Assembly: GCF_030813055.1 (NCBI RefSeq)
Contig: NZ_JAUSTW010000001.1
Location: 62,001 to 126,000 of the forward strand
DNA length: 64,000 nt
Source: Neobacillus ginsengisoli
GTDB taxonomy: Bacteria; Bacillota; Bacilli; Bacillales_B; DSM-18226
Direction: 5' to 3'
Of this stretch, positions 8,487 to 18,115 are shown piece after piece. The stretch's first letter is position 1; the number at the start of each line of letters is the position of its first letter. The notes under the pieces were generated by a model that saw only the letters and a program-made list of their open reading frames with translations, was not told the DNA's origin and did no database searches. A program made the translations under genes and the position numbers.

Positions 8487-9788
8487 ATGACTATTTACCA
8501 TTTTGTAGGTATAAAGGGGTCAGGAATGAGTGCGTTGGCGCAAGTTCTGCATGATATGAAGTTCGAGGTGCAAGGCTCCGATGTCGAAAAGCGCTTTTTT
8601 ACTCAACAAGCCCTTGAACATTCAGGAATAAAGATCCTTCCCTTTCAAAAGGAAAATATTAAGCCGGGAATGACCATTATTGCAGGAAATGCCTTTCCGG
8701 ATACTCATGAAGAAATTCAAGAGGCAATGAAATTGGGTCTTCCTATTGTTCGCTATCATCGGTTTTTGGGCGATTTTATGCAAAACTTTACAAGCGTTGC
8801 GGTGACAGGTGCACACGGAAAAACCTCTACTACAGGCTTGCTTGCCCATGTAATGGAGGGGGCAAAGCCTACATCCTTTCTGATTGGTGACGGTACCGGT
8901 AAGGGTGAAGAAGGTGCTGAATACTTTGTTTTCGAGGCCTGTGAATATAGAAGACACTTCTTGTCTTATTTTCCTGACTATGCCATCATGACAAATATTG
9001 ATTTTGACCATCCCGATTATTTCGCCAATATTGATGATGTTTTTTCAGCATTCCAAGAAATGGCGATCCAGGTGAAAAAAGGGATATTTGCTTACGGAGA
9101 TGACGAGCAACTGCAAAAAATTCAAGCAAAGGTTCCAGTCCTGTTCTACGGATTTGGGGATGAAAATGATTATCAGGCTAAAAATCTTGTGAAATCAACA
9201 AATGGAACCAGCTTCGATGTTTTTATTCGAAATACTTTCTATGACACATTCTCTATCCCGACCTTTGGCGATCATAGTGTGTTAAATTCGCTTGCCGTCA
9301 TCGCCTTGAGTCATTATGAAGAAATAGATGCCGCTATTGTGAAGGAACAGTTAAATACGTTCCGTGGTGTGAAAAGAAGATTCTCCGAAAAGAAAATTGG
9401 TTCACAAATTTTAATCGATGATTATGCCCATCATCCAACAGAAATTAAAGCAACTATTGATGCTGCGAATCAAAAATATCCTGATAAAAAAATTGTTGCT
9501 GTCTTCCAACCGCATACTTTCACACGCACTCAAGCCTTTTTGGATGATTTTGCTGTTAGCTTGCGTAAGGCTGATAAAGCCTATTTGTGTGAAATTTTTG
9601 GCTCAGCCAGAGAAAACCATGGAAAGCTAACAATTAAAGATTTACAGGATAAAATTGAGGGGGCTGAAGTTCTTTCAGAAGAAACAACCTCAATGTTAAA
9701 AGAACATGAAAATAGTGTCATTATCTTCATGGGAGCTGGAGATATTCAAAAATTCCAAGACTCCTATGAAAAACAATTGACGATATAA
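8487..9788 (+). CDS. murC: UDP-N-acetylmuramate--L-alanine ligase MurC
   Basis: MurC adds L-alanine to UDP-MurNAc, the first amino-acid step of the peptidoglycan stem, using ATP. The 433-residue protein shows the N-terminal Rossmann motif [11 protein letters not shown] (residues 8-18), the ATP loop [10 protein letters not shown] near 107-116, [10 protein letters not shown] and the C-terminal [10 protein letters not shown] near 310-319. GGAGG stands eight bases before the ATG at 8487; an upstream in-frame ATG lacks a site. It follows sftA as in B. subtilis, with 180 bp of intergenic sequence that includes a TATAAT near 8372 but no clear -35. Confidence 0.96.
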   Translation: MTIYHFVGIKGSGMSALAQVLHDMKFEVQGSDVEKRFFTQQALEHSGIKILPFQKENIKPGMTIIAGNAFPDTHEEIQEAMKLGLPIVRYHRFLGDFMQNFTSVAVTGAHGKTSTTGLLAHVMEGAKPTSFLIGDGTGKGEEGAEYFVFEACEYRRHFLSYFPDYAIMTNIDFDHPDYFANIDDVFSAFQEMAIQVKKGIFAYGDDEQLQKIQAKVPVLFYGFGDENDYQAKNLVKSTNGTSFDVFIRNTFYDTFSIPTFGDHSVLNSLAVIALSHYEEIDAAIVKEQLNTFRGVKRRFSEKKIGSQILIDDYAHHPTEIKATIDAANQKYPDKKIVAVFQPHTFTRTQAFLDDFAVSLRKADKAYLCEIFGSARENHGKLTIKDLQDKIEGAEVLSEETTSMLKEHENSVIIFMGAGDIQKFQDSYEKQLTI

Positions 9789-9790
9789 AA

Positions 9791-9824
9791 ACAAAGGATG
9801 CCGGTACATGTCGGCATCCTTTGT
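9791..9824. terminator. Bidirectional terminator between murC and ampS
   Basis: A 13-bp perfect stem (ACAAAGGATGCCG and complement) around an 8-nt loop, immediately after the murC stop. Confidence 0.75.
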
Positions 9825-9856
9825 TATAAGATAAGTAAGGATAAATTTGACTTTGA

Positions 9857-9922
9857 GAATTGTCTAGCGCAAGCAGCCCAGCGACTAGTGTACTTCGCTA
9901 AAAGGGCGCTTGCGCTTTTCTT
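9857..9922. repeat. Dispersed structured repeat, copy R1
   Basis: Begins GAATTGTCTAGCGC, carries the 19-mer GACTAGTGTACTTCGCTAA shared with copies R3 and R4, and ends GGGCGCTTGCGCTTTTC. GCGCAAGC pairs with GCTTGCGC across the element and AGCG with CGCT inside it. It lies between convergent murC and ampS. Confidence 0.75.
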
Positions 9923-9925
9923 ATT

Positions 9926-11041
9926 TCATTTTAGATTTTCTGGGTTAAGTCCTTCTAATTCCGGTACAACAAACAGGCCGTCTTTGCGAATTAACACATC
10001 ATCAAAGTAGATTTCACCGCCGCCATACTCTGGACGTTGAATATTCACCATATCCCAGTGGATATTGGAATGGTTCCCGTTAAACGCATCATCATAGCAT
10101 TGACCAGGGGTAAAGTGGAAACTACCTGCTATTTTTTCGTCAAATAAAATGTCCTGCATTGGATTTAAAATAAAAGGATTTACCCCAATTGCAAATTCCC
10201 CTATGTACCGTGCACCTTCATCCGTATCAAAGATTTTATTGATCCGTTCTGAATCATTTGATTCAGCTTCAACAATTTTTCCATCTTTAAATGTTAGCTT
10301 AACATTTTCAAATGTGAAGCCTTGATATGGTGATGGAGTATTATATGTAATAATTCCGTTGACGGAATCTCGGACAGGAGCTGTGTATACCTCACCATCA
10401 GGGATATTTAATCTGCCTGCACACTTAACAGCAGGAATATCCTTAATAGAGAAAGTAAGATCTGTACCAGGCCCTGTGATTCGGACTTTGTCTGTACGGT
10501 TCATTAAAGCTTCAAGGCTGTCCATTGCTTTATCCATCTTTCCATAGTCTAAGTTACAAACATCAAAATAAAAGTTTTCAAAGGCTTCTGTGCTCATTTT
10601 CGCTAGTTGTGCCATTGAAGAAGTTGGATAGCGGAGAACCACCCATTTTGTTTTAGGAACACGGATTTCGCTATGAACTCTTTTGCCAAGTGTTTTCCCG
10701 TGGATTTTCATTTTATCGTCCGGTACGTCGGCAAGTTCATTTATGTTATTACCTGAGCGAAGTCCTATGTATGCATCCATCTTACTCATTACATTTGCTT
10801 CAAAATCCGCCATCATGTTAAATTGCTCTTCCTCTGCACCTAAAAGCAGAGAACGATCCACCTGTTGATCCTTAAGTAGAACAAACGGATAGCCTCCTGC
10901 TAAGTAAGCTTCTTTTACGAGAGCTGTAACAAGCTCACGCTGCAAGCCAAAGTTTTCGATTAACACCTTTTCACCTTTTTGGAGCTGCACGGAATAGTTA
11001 ATTAAACCGTTGGCTAGTTTTTCTAAACGAGGATCTTTCAT
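9926..11041 (-). CDS. ampS: M29 family aminopeptidase AmpS
   Basis: 371 residues starting MKDPRLEKLANGLINYSVQL, typical of the leucyl/PepS-type M29 metallo-aminopeptidases. Central and C-terminal segments fit the two-metal family: VAGRLNIPDGEVYTAP-like text appears as CAGRLNIPDGEVYTAP near 234-249, with EFAIGVNP and FHFTPGQCYDD…NHSNIHWDM farther on. It probably acts in cytoplasmic peptide turnover. GGAGG lies nine bases before the ATG. Monocistronic; convergent with murC. Confidence 0.9.
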   Translation of the reverse strand: MKDPRLEKLANGLINYSVQLQKGEKVLIENFGLQRELVTALVKEAYLAGGYPFVLLKDQQVDRSLLLGAEEEQFNMMADFEANVMSKMDAYIGLRSGNNINELADVPDDKMKIHGKTLGKRVHSEIRVPKTKWVVLRYPTSSMAQLAKMSTEAFENFYFDVCNLDYGKMDKAMDSLEALMNRTDKVRITGPGTDLTFSIKDIPAVKCAGRLNIPDGEVYTAPVRDSVNGIITYNTPSPYQGFTFENVKLTFKDGKIVEAESNDSERINKIFDTDEGARYIGEFAIGVNPFILNPMQDILFDEKIAGSFHFTPGQCYDDAFNGNHSNIHWDMVNIQRPEYGGGEIYFDDVLIRKDGLFVVPELEGLNPENLK

Positions 11042-11204
11042 TTCATAACGCCTCCATCTTAAAATAGTAAAACTACACTTCTATTGTACCCGAAGGAAGC
11101 TCGAAAGTTATAATATATACTCTATCAATAACACAAGGCGAAATTTAAACTTTTTGCAGGAAAAGAAGACAAATTTATTGAAGTAATATAAGATAAATAG
11201 CGAG

Positions 11205-11229
11205 GTTTAGATCCATTATGGATGGGTTA
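11205..11229 (+). promoter_or_regulatory. Putative sigma-B promoter of ytxGHJ
   Basis: GTTTAG (11205-11210), 13-bp spacer, GGGTTA (11224-11229), close to the sigma-B consensus GTTTaa-N12-15-GGGwAw. The ytxGHJ operon is a known general-stress operon in B. subtilis, which supports the call. Confidence 0.55.
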
Positions 11230-11260
11230 TACATAATGATAGATTAAGCGGAGGTGCGGG

Positions 11261-11722
11261 ATGCAAATTATTTTAAGTTTAAGTGCAGCCTTGGTTGCGG
11301 TCGCGTTTTTTATCCTGGTGATATATTTAGTGAAAACGCTTAAATCGCTTCAAGCAATTCTCACGGGTGTTTCGAAGACATTAAAGGAAGTAGAAAAACA
11401 TCTTGAGGATGTAACAACTGAAACCACTTTACTTTTAAAAAAAACGAATGTACTTGCTGATGATTTTCAGCACAAAGCGGAAAGCTTAAATAGTGTGGTG
11501 GATGCGGTTAAAGACGTTGGCTCAACAGTGAGTAAATTTAATGGCACATTAAACAACCTATCAACTTCATTTGACAGGCAAGTCGAGGAAAACAAAGAAA
11601 AAGTCTCGCAAATCATCCAGTGGAGTGATGTGCTCTTAGAATTAAAAGACAAGTGGAGGGCTAGAAAACAATCAAAAAATGAAAACACTCCAAACGAGAG
11701 ACAGAGAGTTAGGTCTAACTAG
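11261..11722 (+). CDS. ytxG: DUF948 family stress protein YtxG
   Basis: 153 residues with one N-terminal transmembrane helix (ILSLSAALVAVAFFILVIYLV) followed by a long helical, probably coiled-coil region (VEKHLEDVTTETTLLLKKTN …). This is the DUF948/YtxG family of membrane-anchored general-stress proteins with no known activity. The ATG follows GGAGGTGCGGG. First gene of ytxG-ytxH-ytxJ, behind a sigma-B-like promoter. Confidence 0.9.
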   Translation: MQIILSLSAALVAVAFFILVIYLVKTLKSLQAILTGVSKTLKEVEKHLEDVTTETTLLLKKTNVLADDFQHKAESLNSVVDAVKDVGSTVSKFNGTLNNLSTSFDRQVEENKEKVSQIIQWSDVLLELKDKWRARKQSKNENTPNERQRVRSN

Positions 11723-11743
11723 TTTTTTAAGGAGGTATAAAAA

Positions 11744-12241
11744 ATGACCACTAGAGAACAAGAAACAAGAGAAAATACCCAAAACAAAAAAGCGGGAACT
11801 TCCAATAGCTTTTTGCTTGGTGCAATAATTGGCGGAATGGTGGGCGCAGCAGCTGCACTGCTTTTTGCACCAAAATCAGGTAAAGAACTTAGGAACTCCA
11901 TTAATAATCAAACAGGCCCGCTTGTTGAAAAAACGATCCAATTACGCGAAAACGTGGTCAACAAGAGCAATGAAATTGTTACCAAAACTTCATCGCTTTC
12001 ACAGGGGTTGGTTCAGCAATCAACTGAATTATTGAATAAGGCAAAAAAGGTAACAAAACCAAATGAGGAATATGAAGAGAAATCAGAGATTCAATATATT
12101 CCAATCCATACTCCCGCTGAAATAACAACCGGAAAACATTCAATTAAAGCCGGGACAACGCCTGATAATTCTGATATCAGAAAAAAATTAGAAGAAGCAA
12201 AAAAAGCCTTTGATGAGGAAGAATATAAGGTAAAACATTAA
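11744..12241 (+). CDS. ytxH: YtxH-domain membrane protein
   Basis: 165 residues. The conserved YtxH segment, a glycine/alanine-rich transmembrane helix followed by FAPKSGKELRN, lies at about residues 24-51; the rest is polar and helical. General-stress protein of unknown action. It starts 21 bases after ytxG with AAGGAGG ahead of the ATG, so the two are one operon. A terminator-like hairpin separates it from ytxJ. Confidence 0.9.
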   Translation: MTTREQETRENTQNKKAGTSNSFLLGAIIGGMVGAAAALLFAPKSGKELRNSINNQTGPLVEKTIQLRENVVNKSNEIVTKTSSLSQGLVQQSTELLNKAKKVTKPNEEYEEKSEIQYIPIHTPAEITTGKHSIKAGTTPDNSDIRKKLEEAKKAFDEEEYKVKH

Positions 12242-12279
12242 TGATTTCGTTTAGCACCAATTTAAATTATTTGTGATAG

Positions 12280-12312
12280 AAACGGTGAAGTGATAAAATG
12301 ACTTCACCGTTT
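12280..12312 (+). terminator. Internal terminator/attenuator between ytxH and ytxJ
   Basis: A 12-bp perfect stem (AAACGGTGAAGT / ACTTCACCGTTT) with a 9-nt loop and a moderate T-rich tail (ATTATTTT). It ends 20 bp before ytxJ, so it would lower ytxJ expression relative to ytxGH. Confidence 0.6.
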
Positions 12313-12332
12313 ATTATTTTGGAGGTTTTGAA

Positions 12333-12662
12333 ATGTTAGAAAAAATAGATTCAGTTGAACAATTTGATGAATTATTGAAAAAGGAAGAAAGATTTTTTCT
12401 ATTAAAACATAGTTTAACTTGCCCGGTCAGTCACGCAGCGTATCAAGAATATCAAAAATATGCGAGCGAGCATCAGGATGTACCGACCTATTTTCTAGCT
12501 GTGCAGGAATCAAGGCCGCTTTCCAATGAAATTTCAGAGAAATTCCAGATTAAGCACGAATCTCCTCAGGCGATATTGTTTTCAAACGGAGAGGCAATGT
12601 GGAATGCTTCTCACTGGAAAATAACTAATCGTTCTTTGACTGGAGCAATAGGTGAAAATTAA
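12333..12662 (+). CDS. ytxJ: YtxJ, bacillithiol-system monothiol redox protein
   Basis: 109 residues of thioredoxin-like fold with the single-cysteine motif TCPVS (Cys30) instead of CxxC, as in the YtxJ monothiol bacilliredoxin family. It probably resolves bacillithiol-protein mixed disulfides under oxidative stress. The start ATG follows TTGGAGG. Third gene of the stress operon, but behind a hairpin, so partly uncoupled from ytxGH. Confidence 0.88.
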   Translation: MLEKIDSVEQFDELLKKEERFFLLKHSLTCPVSHAAYQEYQKYASEHQDVPTYFLAVQESRPLSNEISEKFQIKHESPQAILFSNGEAMWNASHWKITNRSLTGAIGEN

Positions 12663-12755
12663 AAAGCTTATTGATTAGATTCTTGCACCGCTTATAGTCC
12701 AATTGCATAAACTGCTTTAATACTTAAAAGCGTTTAATCGTTAAAGAAAAAAGTC

Positions 12756-12784
12756 GTGACAAAGAAATTTTTTTCCGCTATAAT
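12756..12784 (+). promoter_or_regulatory. Putative sigma-A promoter of aroA
   Basis: GTGACA, 17-bp spacer, TATAAT. The leader to the aroA start would be about 130 nt; I see no clear riboswitch in it. Confidence 0.6.
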
Positions 12785-12921
12785 AAAGCCTAATTATATA
12801 AAAATTGTTTAAAAATTAAAAATTCGCAAAAAGTTGTTTAAGTCTGACAAAAGCAGCTTTATGGAGCATTCAGAATTTAAGTAGTTAAATACTGGGTAGC
12901 TTTAAGAAAGGACGGGGGCAA

Positions 12922-14001
12922 ATGATGGGCAATAATGAATTGGAGCAATTAAGGACGCGTGTCGATGAATTAAACCTGGAATTGTTGAGGATTATTAATG
13001 AAAGAGCTGAACTTGTACAAGAGATTGGACGAGTTAAAGGCCACCAAGGTGTATACCGTTACGATCCGGTTCGTGAAAGAAAAATGCTCGACAACGTTAA
13101 AGAGCAAAATGATGGTCCGTTTGATAATGCAACAATTGATCATCTTTTTAAAGAAATTTTTAAAGCAGGTTTAGATTTGCAAAAGGATGACCATAGCAAA
13201 GCACTGCTTGTTTCACGTAAGAAAAAGGCAGAAGATACTATTGTAACCTTAAAAGGTGAAAATGTTGGGGATGGCAAGCCGCATTTTGTATTTGGACCAT
13301 GTTCCGTTGAATCATACGAACAGGTTGCTGCAGTTGCCAAGTCAATGAAGGAAAAAGGTTTAAAACTGCTTCGCGGCGGTGCTTATAAACCAAGAACATC
13401 ACCGTATGATTTCCAAGGCTTAGGGGTTGAAGGATTAAAAATTCTTAAGCGCGTTTCAGATGAATACGGTATGGCGGTTATCAGTGAAATTGTTAACCCT
13501 GCAGACATTGAAATGGCTTGTGATTATATTGATGTCATTCAAATTGGTGCACGTAACATGCAAAACTTTGAATTATTAAAAGCTGCAGGTGCAGTTAAGA
13601 AGCCTGTATTATTAAAACGAGGGCTGGCTGCTACAATTGAAGAATTTATTAATGCAGCAGAATACATTATGGCTCAAGGTAATGGACAAATCATTCTTTG
13701 TGAACGAGGAATTAGAACCTACGAACGGGCTACGAGAAATACACTTGATATTTCTGCAGTTCCAATTTTAAAACAAGAGACACATTTGCCGGTATTTGTG
13801 GATGTTACGCACTCCACTGGAAGAAGGGATTTACTATTGCCTACAGCGAAAGCTGCGATTGCAATTGGTGCTGATGGAGTAATGGCGGAAGTTCACCCTG
13901 ACCCGGCCGTTGCCCTTTCGGATTCTCAACAGCAAATGGATCTTAAACAGTTTGATCAATTCTATAATGAATTATTGGCATCAAACTTTGTCCGTATCTA
14001 A
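12922..14001 (+). CDS. aroA: Bifunctional chorismate mutase / DAHP synthase
   Basis: Makes 3-deoxy-D-arabino-heptulosonate-7-phosphate, the entry step to aromatic amino acids, with a fused N-terminal AroQ-type chorismate mutase domain that also senses pathway products. Residues 1-90 are the mutase ([29 protein letters not shown]). Residues 100-359 are the synthase, with [26 protein letters not shown] and [11 protein letters not shown]. Length equals the Bacillus family. AGGACGGGGG precedes two adjacent ATGs. It lies upstream of ccpA as in B. subtilis. Confidence 0.96.
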   Translation: MMGNNELEQLRTRVDELNLELLRIINERAELVQEIGRVKGHQGVYRYDPVRERKMLDNVKEQNDGPFDNATIDHLFKEIFKAGLDLQKDDHSKALLVSRKKKAEDTIVTLKGENVGDGKPHFVFGPCSVESYEQVAAVAKSMKEKGLKLLRGGAYKPRTSPYDFQGLGVEGLKILKRVSDEYGMAVISEIVNPADIEMACDYIDVIQIGARNMQNFELLKAAGAVKKPVLLKRGLAATIEEFINAAEYIMAQGNGQIILCERGIRTYERATRNTLDISAVPILKQETHLPVFVDVTHSTGRRDLLLPTAKAAIAIGADGVMAEVHPDPAVALSDSQQQMDLKQFDQFYNELLASNFVRI

Positions 14002-14021
14002 GCAAATACAAAACTAAGTCC

Positions 14022-14058
14022 AAAAACCTTCTGCAATCGTAATTGCAGAAGGTTTTTT
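14022..14058 (+). terminator. Rho-independent terminator after aroA
   Basis: AAAAACCTTCTGCAAT pairs with ATTGCAGAAGGTTTTTT across a 4-nt loop. Confidence 0.85.
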
Positions 14059-14245
14059 AAGTTAATCATGAAAATAAAATGAAAATAAAGGCAAATGCAA
14101 TTGCGGCATTATAATTCTTATCGTATTATTGAATACATAAAATAAAGATTGTTTATTTTCTCACAATCAATAAAGATGACTAGGTTATCATATCCTGTTG
14201 TAAAATAAAAGAAAATAACGAATCGTGTAAAGGAGTGTGGTAAAC

Positions 14246-15244
14246 GTGAATATAACGATTTATGATGTTGCCAGGGAAGCAAACGTTTCGATGGCGACTG
14301 TTTCACGTGTAGTGAATGGAAACCCCAATGTTAAACCAGTTACCCGCAAAAAAGTTCTTGAAGTAATTGACCGCTTAGGTTATCGTCCAAATGCGGTTGC
14401 AAGAGGGTTGGCCAGTAAAAAGACAACAACGGTTGGTGTAATAATCCCGGATATATCGAATATCTTTTTTGCTGAACTAGCCCGCGGTATTGAGGATATT
14501 GCGACAATGTATAAGTACAATATTATATTGAGCAATTCCGATCAAAACAAAGAAAAAGAATTGCACCTATTAAATACAATGTTAGGTAAGCAAGTGGATG
14601 GGATTGTCTTCATGGGAGGCAATATCACGGCTGATCATGTTGAGGAATTTGAAAAATCTCCTGTTCCAATTGTACTTGCCGGGTCCATTGAAGAATCGAA
14701 AAAAATCCCCTCCGTTAATATTGATTATGAAGAAGCTGTTTTTGATTCTGTTTCAGAGTTTATTGAAAAAGGTCATAAAAATATTGCATTTGTTGTAGGC
14801 CCATTACATGAACCGAAAAACACGGAGAAGAAGCTAAATGGATACAAGAGAGCACTTCAGGAAGCAGAAATTCCGTATAAGGAAGATCTTGTTGTTGAAG
14901 GTGATTATACGTATGATTCAGGTCTTGAAGCCTTTGATAAATTATTGGAAGCTTCCGACAAGCCGACAGCTATTTTAGTCGGCGCTGATGAAATGGCACT
15001 TGGAGTGGTACATGGTGCTGAGGATAAAGGGTACCAAATCCCTGAAGATTTTGAAGTTATTACTTCGGATAATACAAGGCTCTCACTAATGGTTCGCCCG
15101 CAGCTGACAACAGTCGTTCAGCCATTATATGATATTGGTGCAGTTTCAATGCGTTTGCTGACTAAATTAATGAATAAAGAAAAAGTAAGTGAACAAATTG
15201 TAGTGCTGCCACATCGCATTGAACATCGGCAATCAACTAAATAA
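14246..15244 (+). CDS. ccpA: Catabolite control protein A (LacI family)
   Basis: CcpA with HPr-Ser46-P binds cre sites to repress catabolic genes and activate overflow genes such as ackA. The helix-turn-helix is [20 protein letters not shown] at residues 3-22, followed by the hinge helix [12 protein letters not shown] and a periplasmic-binding-protein-like core ([22 protein letters not shown]). GTG at 14246 gives MNITIYDV, matching the family, and lies ten bases from AAAGGAG; a GTG at 14237 overlaps that site. The motPS genes that follow ccpA in B. subtilis are absent here. Confidence 0.96.
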   Translation: MNITIYDVAREANVSMATVSRVVNGNPNVKPVTRKKVLEVIDRLGYRPNAVARGLASKKTTTVGVIIPDISNIFFAELARGIEDIATMYKYNIILSNSDQNKEKELHLLNTMLGKQVDGIVFMGGNITADHVEEFEKSPVPIVLAGSIEESKKIPSVNIDYEEAVFDSVSEFIEKGHKNIAFVVGPLHEPKNTEKKLNGYKRALQEAEIPYKEDLVVEGDYTYDSGLEAFDKLLEASDKPTAILVGADEMALGVVHGAEDKGYQIPEDFEVITSDNTRLSLMVRPQLTTVVQPLYDIGAVSMRLLTKLMNKEKVSEQIVVLPHRIEHRQSTK

Positions 15245-15251
15245 ATGAAAC

Positions 15252-15285
15252 AAAGGGTTGTCCAACTTGGACAACCCTTTTTCTA
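15252..15285. terminator. Bidirectional terminator between ccpA and acuC
   Basis: AAAGGGTTGTCC pairs with GGACAACCCTTT across AACTT, followed by T's. It touches the acuC stop codon. Confidence 0.8.
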
Positions 15286-16458
15286 TGATATGGTCTCACT
15301 TTTCTTCTGGTTCCGAATCGGATATAATGCTTTTTCAAGTGTTCGTAAATTTTTTTCGGTAATTTCAGCTTTTCGCGGGATCGGTTTGTACAAGTGCTCA
15401 GGGTCGTCCCATTCCGGTGGTAATGTTACCGGAGCTTCCTTTTGCCAGCTATCAACCCATTCGTGCGGTAAACTTCCATAACAATTTGAGTTTTCAGTCA
15501 TTTCTAACCAGATTAAAGCCCAGGCCCGCGGGACAACTCTCCAAATGTCATAGCCTCCACCACCGACCGCAATCCATTTACCGTCACAGTATTGATGGGC
15601 AATTTCATGAGCTAGCTTTGGAATTTCCCGATAAATTTTCATTGTTGCTGATAAATGTGTCAATGGGTCAAAGTAATGCGAGTCTGCACCATTTTGAGTT
15701 AGGATAACATCAGGTTTAAAAAACTCGGCAACTTCTTTAATTGAGTGAGTATAAATATCCAGCCAAGATTCATCTTCTGTAAATGCATCAACAGGGACAT
15801 TAAATGAAAAACCGTAGCCTTTGCCCTGGCCTCTCTCATTTACATTACCTGTACCGGGAAATAAGTATCTGCCTGTCTCATGAATGGATAAGGTACAAAC
15901 ATTTGGATCATCATAGAATGACCATTGCACACCATCGCCATGATGGGCATCCGTGTCAACATATAGGACCCGTGCATTATATTTCATTTGCAGATATTTA
16001 ATTGCGACGGAACTATCATTATATACGCAAAATCCCGATGCCTTTCCCCTAAAGCCATGGTGGAGCCCTCCTCCAAGATGGAGGGCATGGGTAGCTTGTC
16101 CTGTCATCACTTGATCAACAGCCGTTAATGTGCCTCCAACCAGCAGAGAACTGGCTTCATGCATATTTGGGAAAATAGGCGTGTCCTCGGTACCTAATCC
16201 ATAGTTTTCAGCTATTTCTTTTGAAAGCTTTCCATGACCTGCTTTATTTACTGCGTCAATGTAGCTTGGGTCATGGATAAGGGAAAGTTCTTCAATGGTT
16301 GCTCTTCTTGGGGTAATAATCTGATTATCATCTAAAGCATGAATTTTTTTAAGTAGGTCTACTGTAAGTTTAAGACGGAACTGATCAAAAGGATGATGAC
16401 TGCTGAATTTATAATTCAGCAGCTCTTCTGAAAAAATAAAGGAACAACGATCCATCAT
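15283..16458 (-). CDS. acuC: AcuC, histone-deacetylase-family protein deacetylase
   Basis: Zn-dependent class I HDAC-like enzyme that in B. subtilis removes the acetyl group from acetyl-CoA synthetase AcsA. Visible family motifs are [22 protein letters not shown] near residues 167-179, [14 protein letters not shown] and AVGGGGYD. The frame extends to 16485, but the ATG at 16458 overlaps the acuB stop as ATGA and yields about 391 residues, the family length, so I use it as a translationally coupled start. Last gene of acuABC. Confidence 0.93.
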   Translation of the reverse strand: MMDRCSFIFSEELLNYKFSSHHPFDQFRLKLTVDLLKKIHALDDNQIITPRRATIEELSLIHDPSYIDAVNKAGHGKLSKEIAENYGLGTEDTPIFPNMHEASSLLVGGTLTAVDQVMTGQATHALHLGGGLHHGFRGKASGFCVYNDSSVAIKYLQMKYNARVLYVDTDAHHGDGVQWSFYDDPNVCTLSIHETGRYLFPGTGNVNERGQGKGYGFSFNVPVDAFTEDESWLDIYTHSIKEVAEFFKPDVILTQNGADSHYFDPLTHLSATMKIYREIPKLAHEIAHQYCDGKWIAVGGGGYDIWRVVPRAWALIWLEMTENSNCYGSLPHEWVDSWQKEAPVTLPPEWDDPEHLYKPIPRKAEITEKNLRTLEKALYPIRNQKKSETIS

Positions 16459-17102
16459 ATCGATATACCCGGCAGATTCGGCCATAAAACATGGTGTCCT
16501 GCTTCTTTCAAATCGTGTATCAGCTGTACAGGATTCATCATTTGCACTCGAATTACAAGTATTTTAAATCGATCATCCTTTTTGTCCGGGTAAACAAGCA
16601 CACTTAAAATATTTGCATTCCGATTTCGAAATATAGCCGAAATATCACTTAGAATTCCGGCTATGTTAGGAACCTTTATTTCAATTTGGGAACCCGGCTG
16701 ATGAGCTCCGGTTAACTCGACCATGGTCCGTAAAAGGTCAGTTTCGGTAATAATTCCTACTAGTTTTCCATCCTTCGTGATGGGAAGGCAGCTGATTTTG
16801 TGTTCATAGAATAAGCCTGCAACTTCTTCAACAAAATCAAGTGGATGTCCGGAAATGACGTCCTTTTTCATAATGGAATCAATAGGTTTTTGTAAGTCCT
16901 CTAAGTGTTCATTGGCGTGAAAGATGGAGGGAGTTACATCCCGTAAACCGGCCGCCGTTACTAATCCGACTAAATGCTCTTCTGAATTGATAATGGGAAT
17001 ATGACGGATTCTTTTTGCCTCCATTAAACGCAAGGCATCGGCAATTGAATTTGTCGGTGTAAGCTTTGCGACATTTGTTCTCATGATTTCTTCTACTATC
17101 AT
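16455..17102 (-). CDS. acuB: AcuB, CBS-domain plus ACT-domain protein
   Basis: About 215 residues. Two CBS domains occupy residues 1-130 ([39 protein letters not shown]) and an ACT-like domain follows ([19 protein letters not shown] …). It is part of the acetoin/acetate utilisation operon and probably senses a nucleotide; its exact job is unclear. ATG at 17102 begins MIVEE as in B. subtilis and lies behind a GGGGGGA site. It is now separated from acuA by a 124-bp repeat. Confidence 0.92.
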   Translation of the reverse strand: MIVEEIMRTNVAKLTPTNSIADALRLMEAKRIRHIPIINSEEHLVGLVTAAGLRDVTPSIFHANEHLEDLQKPIDSIMKKDVISGHPLDFVEEVAGLFYEHKISCLPITKDGKLVGIITETDLLRTMVELTGAHQPGSQIEIKVPNIAGILSDISAIFRNRNANILSVLVYPDKKDDRFKILVIRVQMMNPVQLIHDLKEAGHHVLWPNLPGISI

Positions 17103-17132
17103 CAGAAAATCCCCCCTACTCAAACAGTTTTT

Positions 17133-17256
17133 GGTGTCTAGCTCCAGTGCCTAGTGGCTCTTTGGTCTAAGCCAATCCGTCAAGAAGGTTAAGGAGCAAC
17201 CTTCTCGCCGGCTCGTCTTATGCTTGTCGCTCCTGGACAAGGCGCTTGCACTTTTT
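17133..17256. repeat. Dispersed structured repeat, long copy R2, inside acuABC
   Basis: Starts GTCTAGCTCCAGTGCC like R3, and ends AAGGCGCTTGCACTTTTT like R1. The centre contains AGAAGGTTAAGGAGCAACCTTCT, a stem of AGAAGGTT with AACCTTCT. It fills nearly the whole acuA-acuB gap. I know similar sequences as common dispersed repeats in Bacillaceae genomes. Confidence 0.75.
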
Positions 17257-17259
17257 GTA

Positions 17260-17892
17260 TTAATACATAAAACGGTTCATAAAGCGAAGTCGATCAAATC
17301 TTTGAATTGATTCAGTATCTATTCTTTTACCGATCCGAGCCATTAGGCAGTTGGCGGGATGGGAACAAATTTCAGGGTCATCGGTAGCATACCATTCCAA
17401 GCCGCCGGCATTCATCATTTTTTCCATAATTTTTCGATACTCCCAGACATTTGTACCTGTTCCCTTTAGATCCCAATGCCAATAATATTCTGTCGTGATG
17501 GTAATGTAATCTTCCATCGCATCATCCATCATCGACACAATCAGAAGATTTTTCCCTACTGAACAACCTCTAAATTGAGGAATTACTTCAATCGCACCCA
17601 ACTCTATTAAATTATCCATTTTGCCCTCTGACCAGCGTTCAAGAGGATCCGGATAGAGATAGGTCACATATCCAACAATGGTTTCCCGATGTCTGGCAAT
17701 AATAATCCTGCCTTCCTCAAGTTTTGCAATGCCAACCAGGGCCTGATGCTGTGCAGCCGGCTGACGGAAAGCAATGAGGTGTTCATGAAATTCATAACCT
17801 GCTAGTTTATCTGAAGAAGTAGGTCCTTCAATAATTAAGTTCCCATGAGGAGTTTTTAATTCTTTGGCATTATACGTTTTTTTATGTTTCAT
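17260..17892 (-). CDS. acuA: AcuA, GNAT protein acetyltransferase
   Basis: 210-residue GCN5-related acetyltransferase. In B. subtilis AcuA acetylates and inactivates AcsA at Lys549. The acetyl-CoA binding region is visible as IELGAIEVIPQFRGCSVGKNLLIVSMMDD near residues 94-122, with the conserved Q/R-x-x-G-x-G/A-like RGCSVG loop. AGGGGTGA precedes the ATG. It is the first gene of acuABC, divergent from acsA, the classical arrangement. Confidence 0.94.
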   Translation of the reverse strand: MKHKKTYNAKELKTPHGNLIIEGPTSSDKLAGYEFHEHLIAFRQPAAQHQALVGIAKLEEGRIIIARHRETIVGYVTYLYPDPLERWSEGKMDNLIELGAIEVIPQFRGCSVGKNLLIVSMMDDAMEDYITITTEYYWHWDLKGTGTNVWEYRKIMEKMMNAGGLEWYATDDPEICSHPANCLMARIGKRIDTESIQRFDRLRFMNRFMY

Positions 17893-18054
17893 TCGGTCAC
17901 CCCTGGATAAATCTATCGCGCGTTAATTCTATTATACATAATTTCTATTCATTTATTGTTCGTTCACAAAATTTTCTGTTTTCTTTGATGGTATTTTCTA
18001 ACCATCCTACCTCGTCATTAAATGTAAATTATTCTTTAAAAATAATTTTAAAAA

Positions 18055-18083
18055 TTGAGAATAGTTACTATTTGTACTATAAT
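18055..18083 (+). promoter_or_regulatory. Putative sigma-A promoter of acsA
   Basis: TTGAGA, 17-bp spacer, TATAAT. I looked for a cre site overlapping it and found none of good quality. On the opposite strand a TATAAT near 17930-17937 may serve acuA. Confidence 0.65.
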
Positions 18084-18115
18084 AATCACATGAAATAGCA
18101 AAAGGGGGAATTTGA

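Noticed and set aside
17893..18115. cre or CodY box in the acuA-acsA intergenic region
   Set aside because: The best CodY-like match (near 17974) has about five mismatches and no cre fits the CG-centred consensus.
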